Both the position numbers and the translations under genes were made by a program. This document shows positions 47,906 to 56,745 of a DNA stretch of 64,000 nt, piece by piece. The number at the start of each line of letters is the position of its first letter. Position 1 is the first letter of the stretch. Source of the DNA: DATAVB01 sp040414495 (lineage in GTDB: Bacteria > Actinomycetota > Actinomycetes > Mycobacteriales > QHCD01). The notes under the pieces were generated by a model. The model was not told the origin of the DNA and did not search any database. It saw only the letters and a list, made by a program, of their open reading frames with translations. The stretch is from contig JBEDUI010000296.1 of assembly GCA_040414495.1 (NCBI GenBank), positions 1 to 64,000 of the forward strand. The letters are read 5' to 3'.

Positions 47906-48840
47906 GAGCGCAGCTCCCGACCGGTCAGCTCCAGAAATACGTCTTCAAGCGTGCGTCGCTGTACTCGCAGATCCTCCGCCAATACGCCCTGCGACGCACA
48001 CCAGGCCGTGACGGTCGCCAGTAGCTGCGGGTCGATGACGCCTTCGACGAGGTAGCTGCCGGAGTCCTCGCTGGCCCGTACGCCCGAGCCCAGCGTCGCG
48101 GTCAGGTCGGCCATGTCCAGTCCGGGTCGGGCCCGGAACCGCAGCTGTCCTTCGGCCCCGTTCTGGGTCAGCTCGGCCGGCGTACCCCGGGCCACACACC
48201 GGCCGTGATCGATGACCACGATCTGGTCGGCCAGGTACTCGGCCTCTTCCATGTAATGGGTGGTGAGTACGACCGTGACGCCGTCGTTCTTCAACGCGGT
48301 CACGATGTCCCAGGTGGCGTGCCGGGCCTGCGGGTCAAGGCCGGCCGTCGGCTCGTCCAGGAAGACCAGTTCCGGCCGGGCCACGATCGCCATCGCCAGC
48401 GACAGCCGCTGTTGTTGCCCGCCCGATAGTCGCCGGAACGGGGTACGCACGACCTCGCGCAGGCCCAGTCGGTCCAGCAGCAGGTCGGGGTCGAGCGGGT
48501 CGCTGGCGTAGCTGGCCACCAGCCGCAGCATCTCGCCGGCCCGCGCGGCCTGGTACGCGCCGCCGCCCTGCAGCATCGCCCCGATCCGCGGGCGCAGCTC
48601 GCGGTGCTCGGTCGCCGGGTCGTACCCGAGTACCCGGACCGTGCCACCGTCGGCGGTCCGGAACCCTTCGCAGACCTCGACGGTGGAGGTTTTGCCGGCG
48701 CCGTTGGGCCCGAGCAACGCCAGTACGCTCGCCCGTGGCACGTCCAGAGACAGCCGATCCACGGCGACGAGGTCGCCGTATCGCTTGACGAGATTGTCGA
48801 TCTGCACCGCCGGCGCGTCAGATCGGGCGGCATCGGGCAC
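47902..48840 (-). CDS. ABC transporter ATP-binding protein (DrrA-like)
   Basis: 312 residues with Walker A LLGPNGAGKTS, signature RLSGGQQQR, Walker B LVFLDEPTAGLDP and H-loop LTTHYMEEAEY. The C-terminal 80 residues form the extension seen in drug/lipid-type ABC-2 ATPases. GTG 48840 is chosen because TATCCT lies six bases upstream; an in-frame start 60 bp further upstream has no support. Confidence 0.92.
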   Translation of the reverse strand: MPDAARSDAPAVQIDNLVKRYGDLVAVDRLSLDVPRASVLALLGPNGAGKTSTVEVCEGFRTADGGTVRVLGYDPATEHRELRPRIGAMLQGGGAYQAARAGEMLRLVASYASDPLDPDLLLDRLGLREVVRTPFRRLSGGQQQRLSLAMAIVARPELVFLDEPTAGLDPQARHATWDIVTALKNDGVTVVLTTHYMEEAEYLADQIVVIDHGRCVARGTPAELTQNGAEGQLRFRARPGLDMADLTATLGSGVRASEDSGSYLVEGVIDPQLLATVTAWCASQGVLAEDLRVQRRTLEDVFLELTGRELRS

Positions 48841-48846
48841 GTGCTG

Positions 48847-48852
48847 AGGATA
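48847..48852 (-). promoter_or_regulatory. -10 box of the ABC-2 operon, leaderless spacing
   Basis: TATCCT on the minus strand, six bases before the GTG at 48840. Confidence 0.6.
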
Positions 48853-49060
48853 GGTCGCGGCCCGGCCGCACTCCGCGCGCGGGCTTGCTCTATGGACCAT
48901 CGCCCACCTAAAATCGCGCGTTCTTGTGCCCGGAAATCCCGGTCAAGTCCGACATCGCGCCCCAGCCGCTCCGCTGCCGGAGCTTGCGGTCGTAAAAGGC
49001 ATCTGTGTCAGTGACCAGAGACACGCTGCGCCCTGGTTTGCTGGCGCCCACTAAAAACGA

Positions 49061-49075
49061 CACAATGTTGTTGTG
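49061..49075 (+). promoter_or_regulatory. sufR promoter -10 with overlapping palindrome
   Basis: CACAA-TGTTG-TTGTG is a perfect 5-bp-arm palindrome that contains the probable -10 (CACAAT, six bases before the start) and ends on the GTG itself. This is where an autorepressing SufR would be expected to bind. Confidence 0.6.
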
Positions 49076-49804
49076 AAATTCGAGGCGATGACCGACGAGC
49101 CGGCTGAGTGCCGGACGCGCGAGTCTGTCGAACGCCTCCTGCTGGAGCGCGGACCTCAGACCGCCGCGGCGCTCGGCTCCCTGTTGGAGCTGAGCCCGGC
49201 CGGTGTGCGCCGACACCTGGACGCGCTCGTCGCCGAAGGTCTGGTCGCCGTGCACGACCGCCAACCGTTGGGGCACCGCGGCCGGGGTCGCCCGGCCAAG
49301 GTGTTCGCTTTGACCGAGGCGGGGCGGGAATCATTCCCGCACGCGTACGACGACCTCGCCGTATCGGCGCTGAAGTTCCTCTCCGCCCGCGATGGCGAGG
49401 ACGCGGTCCGCGCCTTCGCCGAGCACCGGGTCGCCGTCCTGGAGTCACGGTTCCGGGAGCGGCTGGCCCCGGCGCGGACCCGGGAGGAGAAGGTCAAGGC
49501 GTTGGCCGACGCGCTCACCGCCGAGGGGTACGCTGCCTCGGCTGCCGCCGTGGGTAGCGGAGAGCAGCTGTGCCAGCACCACTGTCCGGTGGCCCACGTC
49601 GCGGCGGAGTTCCCGCAGCTGTGCGAGGCCGAGACCCGGGCCCTCGCGCGAGCACTGGGCACCCATGTCCAGCGGCTGGCGACCATCGCCCGCGGCGACG
49701 GCATGTGCACTACGCACGTACCGGCGGCCGTAAGCACCGAAGCTCGAAACGTACGTAACGCAACCGATAGCACCGCCCCCGAAGCCGGGAGGAAACTGGC
49801 ATGA
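49073..49804 (+). CDS. sufR: Fe-S cluster-sensing repressor SufR
   Basis: 243 residues. An N-terminal winged helix (AALGSLLELSPAGVRRHLDALVAEGLV, RGRGRPAKVFALTEAGRE) precedes a C-terminal cluster-binding motif with three Cys (CQHHCPVAHVAAEF followed by PQLCEAET). In its [4Fe-4S] form SufR represses the suf operon. GTG 49073 appears leaderless. The stop overlaps the sufB ATG (ATGA). The last 40 residues are a polar tail. Confidence 0.95.
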   Translation: MKFEAMTDEPAECRTRESVERLLLERGPQTAAALGSLLELSPAGVRRHLDALVAEGLVAVHDRQPLGHRGRGRPAKVFALTEAGRESFPHAYDDLAVSALKFLSARDGEDAVRAFAEHRVAVLESRFRERLAPARTREEKVKALADALTAEGYAASAAAVGSGEQLCQHHCPVAHVAAEFPQLCEAETRALARALGTHVQRLATIARGDGMCTTHVPAAVSTEARNVRNATDSTAPEAGRKLA

Positions 49805-51240
49805 CCACCGCACCGGAGACACCGACCGAGGTCTTGACTCAGGACGAGCAGATCGAGGCGTTGTCCCACTACAAGTTCGGCTGGGCCGACTCCGATGTGG
49901 CCGGCGCCTCGGCCCGCCGCGGCCTGTCCGACGAGGTCGTTCGCGACATCTCCGCGCGTAAGAACGAGCCGGAGTGGATGCTCGAACGCCGGTTGCGTGG
50001 CCTCAAGCTCTTCGGCAAGAAGCCGTTGCCGAACTGGGGTGCCGACCTCACCGAGATCGACTTCGACACGATCAAGTACTTCGTCCGGTCCACCGAGAAG
50101 CAGGCCGAGTCCTGGGAGGACCTGCCGGAGGACATCAAGAACACATACGACAAGCTGGGCATCCCCGAGGCGGAGAAGCAGCGGCTGGTCGCCGGTGTCG
50201 CGGCGCAGTACGAGTCCGAGGTCGTCTACCACAAGATCCGCGAGGATCTCGAGGAACAGGGCGTCATCTTCCTCGACACCGACACCGGTCTGAAGGAACA
50301 CCCGGAGCTGTTCCGGGAGTACTTCGGCTCGGTGATTCCTGCCGGCGACAACAAGTTCGCCGCGCTGAACACCGCGGTGTGGAGCGGCGGCTCGTTCATC
50401 TACGTGCCGAAGGGCGTGCACGTCGAGATCCCGCTGCAGGCCTACTTCCGGATCAACACCGAGAACATGGGCCAGTTCGAGCGGACGCTGATCATCGTCG
50501 ATGAGGGTGCTTACGTTCACTACGTCGAAGGCTGTACGGCGCCGATCTACAAGACCGACTCGCTGCACTCGGCGGTGGTCGAGATCATCGTCAAGAAGAA
50601 CGCCCGCTGCCGGTACACGACCATTCAGAACTGGTCGAACAACGTCTACAACCTCGTCACCAAGCGTGCGGTCGCGCACGAGGGCGCCACGATGGAGTGG
50701 ATCGACGGCAACATCGGCTCCAAGGTGACGATGAAGTACCCGGCCGTGTGGATGCTGGGGGAGCACGCCAAGGGCGAGACGCTCTCCATCGCGTTCGCCG
50801 GTGAGGGCCAGCACCAGGACACCGGTTCGAAGATGGTGCACGTCGCGCCGCACACCTCCTCGACGATCGTGTCGAAATCGGTGGCGCGCAGCGGCGGCCG
50901 CGCATCCTACCGCGGCCTGGTCTTTGTCGAGCCCGGCGCACACGGGTCGAAGTCGACCGTGAAATGCGACGCGTTGCTGGTCGACACGATCAGCCGCTCG
51001 GACACCTACCCGTACAACGACATCCGTGAGGACGACGTGTCGATGGGACACGAGGCCACGGTGTCGAAGGTCAGCGAGGACCAGCTCTTCTATCTGATGA
51101 GCCGTGGGCTGACCGAGGACGAGGCGATGGCGATGATCGTGCGCGGCTTTGTCGAGCCGATCGCCCGTGAGTTGCCGATGGAGTACGCCCTCGAGCTCAA
51201 CCGACTGATCGAGCTGCAGATGGAAGGAGCCGTCGGCTAA
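49801..51240 (+). CDS. sufB: Fe-S cluster scaffold SufB
   Basis: 479 residues; core of the SufBCD complex that assembles Fe-S clusters in the cytoplasm. Family blocks are YKFGWADSD, WLHARNEPEWM-type segment (here RKNEPEWMLERRL), SGGSFIYVPKGV, VEGCTAP with a conserved Cys, and GHEATVSKVSEDQLFYLMSRG. No intein is present, unlike in M. tuberculosis SufB. ATGA overlap with sufR. Confidence 0.97.
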   Translation: MTTAPETPTEVLTQDEQIEALSHYKFGWADSDVAGASARRGLSDEVVRDISARKNEPEWMLERRLRGLKLFGKKPLPNWGADLTEIDFDTIKYFVRSTEKQAESWEDLPEDIKNTYDKLGIPEAEKQRLVAGVAAQYESEVVYHKIREDLEEQGVIFLDTDTGLKEHPELFREYFGSVIPAGDNKFAALNTAVWSGGSFIYVPKGVHVEIPLQAYFRINTENMGQFERTLIIVDEGAYVHYVEGCTAPIYKTDSLHSAVVEIIVKKNARCRYTTIQNWSNNVYNLVTKRAVAHEGATMEWIDGNIGSKVTMKYPAVWMLGEHAKGETLSIAFAGEGQHQDTGSKMVHVAPHTSSTIVSKSVARSGGRASYRGLVFVEPGAHGSKSTVKCDALLVDTISRSDTYPYNDIREDDVSMGHEATVSKVSEDQLFYLMSRGLTEDEAMAMIVRGFVEPIARELPMEYALELNRLIELQMEGAVG

Positions 51241-51242
51241 CG

Positions 51243-52514
51243 ATGGCCAGTAGCGACAACGCTCCGCGTCCGGTGGAGCCGACCGAGAGCCGTGTCCGCG
51301 AAGAGGCGGCCGCTGAGCAGGCCGCGCTGGCGGCCCAGGTGCTCCGGCCCGACACCGGCGCGGGCCTGACCCCACCGGCGCACAGCCACGGCGGCCCGGT
51401 GCAACCCGGCGACGCCCGGCCCGAACGGCTGGTGTCCCGTGACCCCGACGCGTTCCCGGTTCCGACCGGGCGCGAGGAGGAGTGGCGGTTTACCCCGCTG
51501 CGGCGGGTGAACGTCCTGCTGCAGCCGTTGGAGACCGACGGCAAGGTGGTGGTCGAGGCGCAGGCCGCGCCCGATGTCACCGTGACCCACGTTCCTGGCG
51601 ACGACGCCCTGGTCGGCAGCGTGCTCACCCCGGCCGACCGGGTCAGCGCGCTGGCGATGTCGGCGATCGAGCAGGCCGTGGTCGTCTCCGTACCGGCCGG
51701 TGCCACGTCGACCACGCCGACATTCCTGACCATCCGCGGTGAGGGCGGTACGGCCTACGGTCACCTGATCGTGGACGTCGCCGCGGGCGCGCAGGCCGTG
51801 TTGGTGGTCGACCACGTCGGCACCACGACCCTGGCCGCCAACACCGAGTTCCGGATCGGCGACAACGCCTCGCTGACCGTGGTCTCGTTGCAGGACTGGG
51901 ACGACGACGCGATCCACATCGAGACACAGGCGGCCCGGCTCGGCCGCGACGCCCGGCTGAAGCACAGCGTGGTCACGCTCGGCGGCGGGGTCGTCCGGCT
52001 CACCCCGCGGGTGCACTTCGACGGTCCCGGCGGCGAGGTCGAGCTGCTCGGCCTGTACTTCACCGACGCCGGCCAGCACCAGGAGCACCGGCCGCTGATC
52101 GAGCACAGCGCCGACCACTGCCGCAGCCGCGTCACGTACAAAGGCGCGTTGCAGGGCGAAGGCGCCACCGCGGTCTGGATCGGCGACGTGGTCATCCCCG
52201 AGGGCAGCGCCGGCACCGACACGTACGAGCTGAACCGCAACCTGCTGCTGACCGACGGCGCCATCGCGCACTCGGTCCCCAACCTGGAGATCGAGACCGG
52301 CGATGTCACCCAGGCCGGCCACGCCAGCGCCAGCGGTCGGTTCGACGACCTGCAGCTGTTCTACCTGATGGCCCGGGGAATCCCGGCCGATGTGGCCCGC
52401 AAGCTCGTGGTGCGCGGCTTCTTCGCCGAGGTGATCAACCGCATCGGCGTACCCGAGGTGGCCGAGCGGCTGACCTCGGCCGTCGAGGACGAGCTGGCCC
52501 AGGTGGGCGCCTGA
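51243..52514 (+). CDS. sufD: Fe-S cluster assembly protein SufD
   Basis: 423 residues, paralogue and partner of SufB. Conserved blocks are REEEWRFTPLRRV, GDDALVG and the C-terminal GHASASGRFDDLQLFYLMARGIP with the catalytic-interface His. Starts two bases after the sufB stop. Confidence 0.95.
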   Translation: MASSDNAPRPVEPTESRVREEAAAEQAALAAQVLRPDTGAGLTPPAHSHGGPVQPGDARPERLVSRDPDAFPVPTGREEEWRFTPLRRVNVLLQPLETDGKVVVEAQAAPDVTVTHVPGDDALVGSVLTPADRVSALAMSAIEQAVVVSVPAGATSTTPTFLTIRGEGGTAYGHLIVDVAAGAQAVLVVDHVGTTTLAANTEFRIGDNASLTVVSLQDWDDDAIHIETQAARLGRDARLKHSVVTLGGGVVRLTPRVHFDGPGGEVELLGLYFTDAGQHQEHRPLIEHSADHCRSRVTYKGALQGEGATAVWIGDVVIPEGSAGTDTYELNRNLLLTDGAIAHSVPNLEIETGDVTQAGHASASGRFDDLQLFYLMARGIPADVARKLVVRGFFAEVINRIGVPEVAERLTSAVEDELAQVGA

Positions 52515-52515
52515 G

Positions 52516-52848
52516 ATGAGTGAGTTCCAGCGAGCGTGCGCCGTGGCCGATGTCCCGGTCGATGGCGCGATGCACGTCGATATCGACGGCACCCCGATCG
52601 CGGTGGTCAATTCCGACGGGGAGTTCTACGCCATCTACGACGTGTGCTCGCACGCGGAGGTACCGCTGTCCGAGGGCGATGTCGACGGCGGCACGATCGA
52701 GTGCTGGCTGCACGGCTCGTGCTTCGACCTGGCCACGGGTAAACCGACCGGTCTACCGGCCACCAGGCCGGTCCCGGTCTTCCCAGTGAAGATCGACGGC
52801 GATGCGCTCTACATCAGCCTGAACAATGGAATTTCCGAGGAGAATTGA
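52516..52848 (+). CDS. Rieske-type [2Fe-2S] ferredoxin
   Basis: 110 residues with the Rieske motif CSH (CSHAEVPLSEGDVDG) and CWLH (ECWLHGSCFD), so two Cys and two His ligands with 16 residues between the pairs. Non-heme ferredoxins of this kind are a regular member of the actinomycete suf operon. It may supply electrons for cluster or sulfur reduction; that role is inference. One base after the sufD stop. Confidence 0.92.
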   Translation: MSEFQRACAVADVPVDGAMHVDIDGTPIAVVNSDGEFYAIYDVCSHAEVPLSEGDVDGGTIECWLHGSCFDLATGKPTGLPATRPVPVFPVKIDGDALYISLNNGISEEN

Positions 52849-53643
52849 GTGTCCACTGTGTCCAATAACCCGGCCGCCCAGAGCCCGGTGTCGACCCTGG
52901 AAATCCGCGATCTGCGGGTCTCCGTCGAGGACACCGAGATCCTCAAGGGCGTCGATCTGACCGTGCGCTCGGGGGAGACCCACGCGCTGATGGGCCCCAA
53001 CGGCTCCGGCAAATCCACCCTGGCGTACTCGATCTCCGGGCATCCCAAGTACACCGTCACCGGCGGCACCGTCACCCTCGACGGTGAGGACGTACTGTCG
53101 ATGACCGTCGACGAACGCGCCCGCGCCGGCCTGTTCCTGGCCATGCAGTACCCGGTCGAGGTTCCCGGCGTCTCCACCTCCAACTTCCTGCGTACCGCCG
53201 CCACCGCCGTCCGCGGCGAGGCGCCCAAGCTGCGGACGTGGGTCAAGGAGGTCAACGAGGCGATGAGCGCGCTGGAGATCGACGACTCGTTCTCCGAGCG
53301 GAGCCTGAACGAGGGCTTTTCCGGCGGTGAGAAGAAGCGGCACGAGATCCTGCAGTTGGCGCTACTCAAGCCGAAGATCGCCATCCTCGACGAAACCGAC
53401 TCCGGTCTGGACGTCGACGCGCTGCGGATCGTCTCGGCCGGGGTGAATCGGGCCCGCGAGGCGAACGGGATGGGCACGCTGCTGATCACGCACTACCCGC
53501 GGATCCTGCAGTACATCAAGCCCGACGTCGTGCACGTCTTCTATCGCGGCCGGATCGTCGAGACCGGTGGACCGGAGCTGGCCGACGCGATCGAGGCCGA
53601 AGGGTACGTGCGCTTCGGCGAGCCGAAGGAAGCGACAGTCTGA
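52849..53643 (+). CDS. sufC: Fe-S assembly ATPase SufC
   Basis: 264-residue ABC-type ATPase that drives SufBCD. Walker A GPNGSGKST, Q-loop MQYPVEVPGVS, signature FSGGEKKR, Walker B ILDETDSGLD, H-loop ITHYPRIL. Starts directly after the preceding stop. Its own stop shares bases with the start of a 37-codon frame (TGATG). Confidence 0.96.
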   Translation: MSTVSNNPAAQSPVSTLEIRDLRVSVEDTEILKGVDLTVRSGETHALMGPNGSGKSTLAYSISGHPKYTVTGGTVTLDGEDVLSMTVDERARAGLFLAMQYPVEVPGVSTSNFLRTAATAVRGEAPKLRTWVKEVNEAMSALEIDDSFSERSLNEGFSGGEKKRHEILQLALLKPKIAILDETDSGLDVDALRIVSAGVNRAREANGMGTLLITHYPRILQYIKPDVVHVFYRGRIVETGGPELADAIEAEGYVRFGEPKEATV

Positions 53644-53756
53644 TGACCAATTACCCCGGCGGCCTCCTCCGCTCCGCTCCTCACTCGGTGCGGGCGCGCT
53701 TCGATCTGCGGCTGCGTTTGTTCGCTGCGGTGCTCACTCCGGAGGTCGCCTCATGA
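53643..53756 (+). CDS. Possible 37-residue coupling peptide between sufC and sufS
   Basis: ATG 53643-53645 shares a base with the sufC stop (TGATG) and the TGA 53754-53756 overlaps the sufS ATG (ATGA), so this frame bridges the two genes exactly. The product begins MTNYPGGLLRSAPHSV, has a basic amphipathic middle (ARFDLRLRLF) and ends TPEVAS. No family recognised. It may be a real small protein or may only carry ribosomes across the gap to sufS. Confidence 0.5.
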   Translation: MTNYPGGLLRSAPHSVRARFDLRLRLFAAVLTPEVAS

Positions 53757-55057
53757 CGCTCACGCTCAACACCGAGACCTTCGACGAGGAGCCGGTTCGG
53801 CCGTACGACGTCGAGGCGATCCGGAACGACTTCCCGATCCTGGGTCGGACGGTCCGTGACGGCAAGCCGTTGATCTACCTCGACTCCGGCGCCACCTCGC
53901 AGAAGCCGACCGTCGTCCTGGACGCCGAACGCGACTTCTACGAGAACCACAACGCGGCCGTACACCGCGGAGCCCACCAGCTGGCCGAGGAAGCGGACGA
54001 GCTGTACGAGCGCGCCCGTACCGACGTGGCGGCGTTCATCGGCGCCAAGCGCAGCGACGAGATCGTGTTCACCAAGAACGCGACCGAGGGCTTCAACCTG
54101 GTGGCGTACGCGATGAGCAACGCGGCCACCGCAGGCCCGGAGGCGGCGCGGTTCGTCGTCGGCCCGGGCGACGAGATCGTCGTGACCGAGATGGAGCACC
54201 ACGCGAACCTGGTGCCGTGGCAGCAGTTGGCGCAGCGGACCGGGGCGACGTTGAAGTGGTTCGGCGTCACCGATGAGGGTCGGCTCGATCTGTCCGATGT
54301 GGACGGTGTGATCACCGAACGGGCCAAGGTCGTGGCGGTCGCGCACCAGTCCAACGTGCTCGGCACGATCAACCCGCTGGAGCAGATCAGCCGGCGGGCG
54401 CGCGAGGTCGGCGCGTTGATCGTGCTCGACGCCTGCCAGTCCGTCCCGCACCACCCGGTCGACGTCAGCACGCTGGACGTAGACTTCCTGGCCTTCTCCG
54501 GGCACAAGATGTGCGGTCCGACCGGTGTCGGTGTGCTGTGGGGTCGGCATGAGCTGCTGGCCGCGATGCCGCCGTTCCTGACCGGTGGCTCGATGATCGA
54601 GGTCGTCCGTATGGAGGGCACGACCTTCATGCCGCCGCCGCAGCGGTTCGAGGCCGGCGTGCCGAACATGGCCCAGGTCGTCGGGCTCGGTGCCGCGGTC
54701 GGCTACCTGTCGGCGGTCGGCATGGACGCCATCGCGGCGCACGAGCGGGCGTTGACGGCGTACGCGCTGCAGCGGGTCGGTTCGCTGCCGGGAGTCCGGA
54801 TCATCGGCCCGACCGACAACGAGTCCCGCGGTGCGGCCGTGTCGTTCGTCCTGAACGACATCCACCCGCACGACGTCGGCCAGGTCCTGGACGACCGGGG
54901 CATCGCGGTCCGTACCGGGCACCACTGCGCGTGGCCGTTGGCCCGCCGGTTCGGCATCCCGGGCACCACGCGGGCGACGTTCTACCTGTACACGACCCTG
55001 TCCGAAATCGATGCGCTGGCCGAGGGAATTGAGGCGGCCGCGAAGTTCTTCGCGTAA
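53753..55057 (+). CDS. sufS: Cysteine desulfurase SufS
   Basis: 434-residue group II PLP enzyme that supplies sulfur to SufU. The PLP Lys is in FSGHKMCGPTG, the catalytic Cys in TGHHCAWPL, with EMEHHANLVPWQ and NATEGFNLVAYA. ATG 53753 has GGAGG upstream. That GGAGG (53741-53745) can pair with CCTCC at 53663-53667, so translation may depend on ribosomes arriving from upstream. Confidence 0.96.
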   Translation: MTLTLNTETFDEEPVRPYDVEAIRNDFPILGRTVRDGKPLIYLDSGATSQKPTVVLDAERDFYENHNAAVHRGAHQLAEEADELYERARTDVAAFIGAKRSDEIVFTKNATEGFNLVAYAMSNAATAGPEAARFVVGPGDEIVVTEMEHHANLVPWQQLAQRTGATLKWFGVTDEGRLDLSDVDGVITERAKVVAVAHQSNVLGTINPLEQISRRAREVGALIVLDACQSVPHHPVDVSTLDVDFLAFSGHKMCGPTGVGVLWGRHELLAAMPPFLTGGSMIEVVRMEGTTFMPPPQRFEAGVPNMAQVVGLGAAVGYLSAVGMDAIAAHERALTAYALQRVGSLPGVRIIGPTDNESRGAAVSFVLNDIHPHDVGQVLDDRGIAVRTGHHCAWPLARRFGIPGTTRATFYLYTTLSEIDALAEGIEAAAKFFA

Positions 55058-55091
55058 TGGGGGAACTGCGGCGAAGGAGCCTGGAGCCTAG

Positions 55092-55568
55092 ATGAAGCTC
55101 GAGTCGATGTACCAGGAGATCATCCTGGACCACTACAAGAACCCGCACGGCCGCGGCCTGCGGGAGCCGTACGACGCCGAAGTGCACCACGTCAACCCGA
55201 CCTGCGGGGACGAGGTGACGCTCAGGCTGAAGCTGGACGACGGCGTGGTCAAGGACGTCTCGTACGAGGGTCAGGGTTGCTCGATCAGCCAGGCCTCCGA
55301 GTCGGTGTTGACCGACCTGGTCGTCGGCAAGCCGTTGGACGACGCGCTGCAGATCGAGCAGGCATTCCTGGAGCTGATGCAGTCGAAGGGAGGAGAGCCG
55401 GACAGCCACACCAGCGATCTGCTCGAGGACGCGGTGGCGTTCGTCGGGGTCTCGAAGTACCCGGCCCGGATCAAGTGCGCGTTGCTCGGCTGGATGGCGT
55501 TCAAAGACGCGGCTGGTCAAGCGACCGGTGCCGGCGCTACCGAGGAAATCATGGGAGGCAGCCGATGA
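55092..55568 (+). CDS. sufU: Fe-S assembly sulfur acceptor SufU
   Basis: 158 residues; zinc-containing sulfur-transfer partner of SufS. Conserved ligands are in NPTCGDE, GQGCSISQAS and RIKCALLGW. The insertion typical of SufU over IscU is present. Its stop overlaps the next ATG (ATGA). Confidence 0.95.
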   Translation: MKLESMYQEIILDHYKNPHGRGLREPYDAEVHHVNPTCGDEVTLRLKLDDGVVKDVSYEGQGCSISQASESVLTDLVVGKPLDDALQIEQAFLELMQSKGGEPDSHTSDLLEDAVAFVGVSKYPARIKCALLGWMAFKDAAGQATGAGATEEIMGGSR

Positions 55569-55927
55569 CCGAACAGTCGACAACCGGCGAGCAGGCGGTC
55601 TCGAAGGCCGCGATCGACGACATCGAAGAGGCCATGCGCGACGTGGTCGACCCCGAACTGGGGATCAACGTCGTCGACCTCGGTCTGGTGTACGGCATCA
55701 CGGTCGACGACGACAACATCGCCACGCTGGACATGACGCTCACCTCGGCGGCGTGCCCGCTCACCGACGTGATCGAGGACCAGGCCAGTCAGGCGCTGAC
55801 CGGCGGTCCGGGTGAGCCGCTGGTACGTGAGGTCCGGATCAACTGGGTCTGGATGCCGCCGTGGGGCCCGGACAAGATCACCGACGACGGCCGCGAGCAG
55901 CTACGCGCGCTCGGGTTCAACGTCTGA
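55565..55927 (+). CDS. MIP18/PaaD-family protein (SufT-like)
   Basis: 120 residues with the family core AMRDVVDPELGINVVDLGLVYGI, TSAACPL and VWMPPWGPDKIT. Members help deliver or mature Fe-S clusters. Last suf gene, coupled by ATGA to sufU. Confidence 0.93.
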   Translation: MTEQSTTGEQAVSKAAIDDIEEAMRDVVDPELGINVVDLGLVYGITVDDDNIATLDMTLTSAACPLTDVIEDQASQALTGGPGEPLVREVRINWVWMPPWGPDKITDDGREQLRALGFNV

Positions 55928-55957
55928 GGTGCCGCCTCTGATCGCTGGCCGCCGCTG

Positions 55958-56638
55958 ATGCCGGCCAGCAGACCCGCGGCCGGCGGTGGTCGCTGGGTTG
56001 AGGTCGGCCCGGAACGTATCGAGCGGTGGTTGGCCGGCTTTGACGAGCGGCACCAGGTGGTACGGACCGAGCCGGCGCAGTACGGCCTGCGCGTGGTCGG
56101 TGCGGATGGCTCGGTGGCCGAGTGTCACGTGCCGTTTCCGCCGTTGACTGGTCGCATTGAAGGTGCCGGTCTGGTGACGGCCGGCTTGACCGAGCACCTG
56201 AGTACGAAGCGCCGGGTCGGTGTGCTGTTGGTACGGCTGGGTGGATACGCGGTGGGCGTCTTCGACGGGCCGTCACTCGCCGTGTCCAAAGTGGACAGTC
56301 GGTTGGTGCACGGGCGGGCGTCGGCCGGCGGTTGGTCGCAGAAGCGGTTCGCCCGGCGCCGTGAGGGACAGGTCCGGCAGGCAGGCGAAGCGGCCGCCGA
56401 CGTGGCGGTCCGGATCTTGATCGGCACGGCCGGCGAGTCAGGCCGGTTAGATGCGGTGGTGACCGGCGGCGAGCGCAAAGCAGTCGGCGCGGTGCTGGCC
56501 GATGGCAGGCTCGCGGCGCTGCGGCCCCTGGTCGTCGAGCGGTTTCTCACCGTCCCCGATCCGAAGAAGGCGATTCTCGAGGCGTCGCCGGAGGCGTTCA
56601 ACGCCGTGCATATCCGGATAATCGATGCGCCCGAATAA
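55958..56638 (+). CDS. acVLRF1-family peptidyl-tRNA hydrolase
   Basis: 226 residues, actinobacterial Vms1-like release factor. The central motif VHGRASAGGWSQKRFARRRE corresponds to the GRxxxGGxSQxRF loop that releases peptidyl-tRNA; a Gln in GWSQKRF matches the catalytic Gln of eRF1/Vms1 families. Role by family: freeing stalled nascent chains from 50S subunits in ribosome quality control. Starts 30 bp after the suf operon and lies before an ABC-F gene, so both neighbours act on ribosomes. Confidence 0.85.
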   Translation: MPASRPAAGGGRWVEVGPERIERWLAGFDERHQVVRTEPAQYGLRVVGADGSVAECHVPFPPLTGRIEGAGLVTAGLTEHLSTKRRVGVLLVRLGGYAVGVFDGPSLAVSKVDSRLVHGRASAGGWSQKRFARRREGQVRQAGEAAADVAVRILIGTAGESGRLDAVVTGGERKAVGAVLADGRLAALRPLVVERFLTVPDPKKAILEASPEAFNAVHIRIIDAPE

Positions 56639-56687
56639 TCCGTTGTGTGGTGCGGAAACCGGGTCGAAATCATCCGTTGGCGACCCG

Positions 56688-56693
56688 TACACT
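56688..56693 (+). promoter_or_regulatory. Putative -10 box of the ABC-F transcript
   Basis: TACACT, seven bases before a GTG that opens a six-codon frame. No convincing -35 box is seen. Confidence 0.4.
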
Positions 56694-56700
56694 GTTCGGC

Positions 56701-56721
56701 GTGACTCCACTGATGAGCTGA
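56701..56721 (+). CDS. Possible leader peptide VTPLMS of the ABC-F gene
   Basis: GTG ACT CCA CTG ATG AGC TGA, six codons, with its start at the predicted leaderless transcription start. It lies 55 bp before the ABC-F gene and just ahead of a hairpin (56725-56745). Short leader peptides control many antibiotic-responsive ABC-F genes; here this is inference. Confidence 0.35.
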   Translation: MTPLMS

Positions 56722-56724
56722 TTT

Positions 56725-56745
56725 GGCCACGTTTCATCCGTGGCC
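56725..56745 (+). promoter_or_regulatory. Leader hairpin before the ABC-F gene
   Basis: GGCCACG-TTTCATC-CGTGGCC, a perfect 7-bp stem four bases after the stop of the leader frame and 31 bp before the ABC-F start. Confidence 0.5.
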
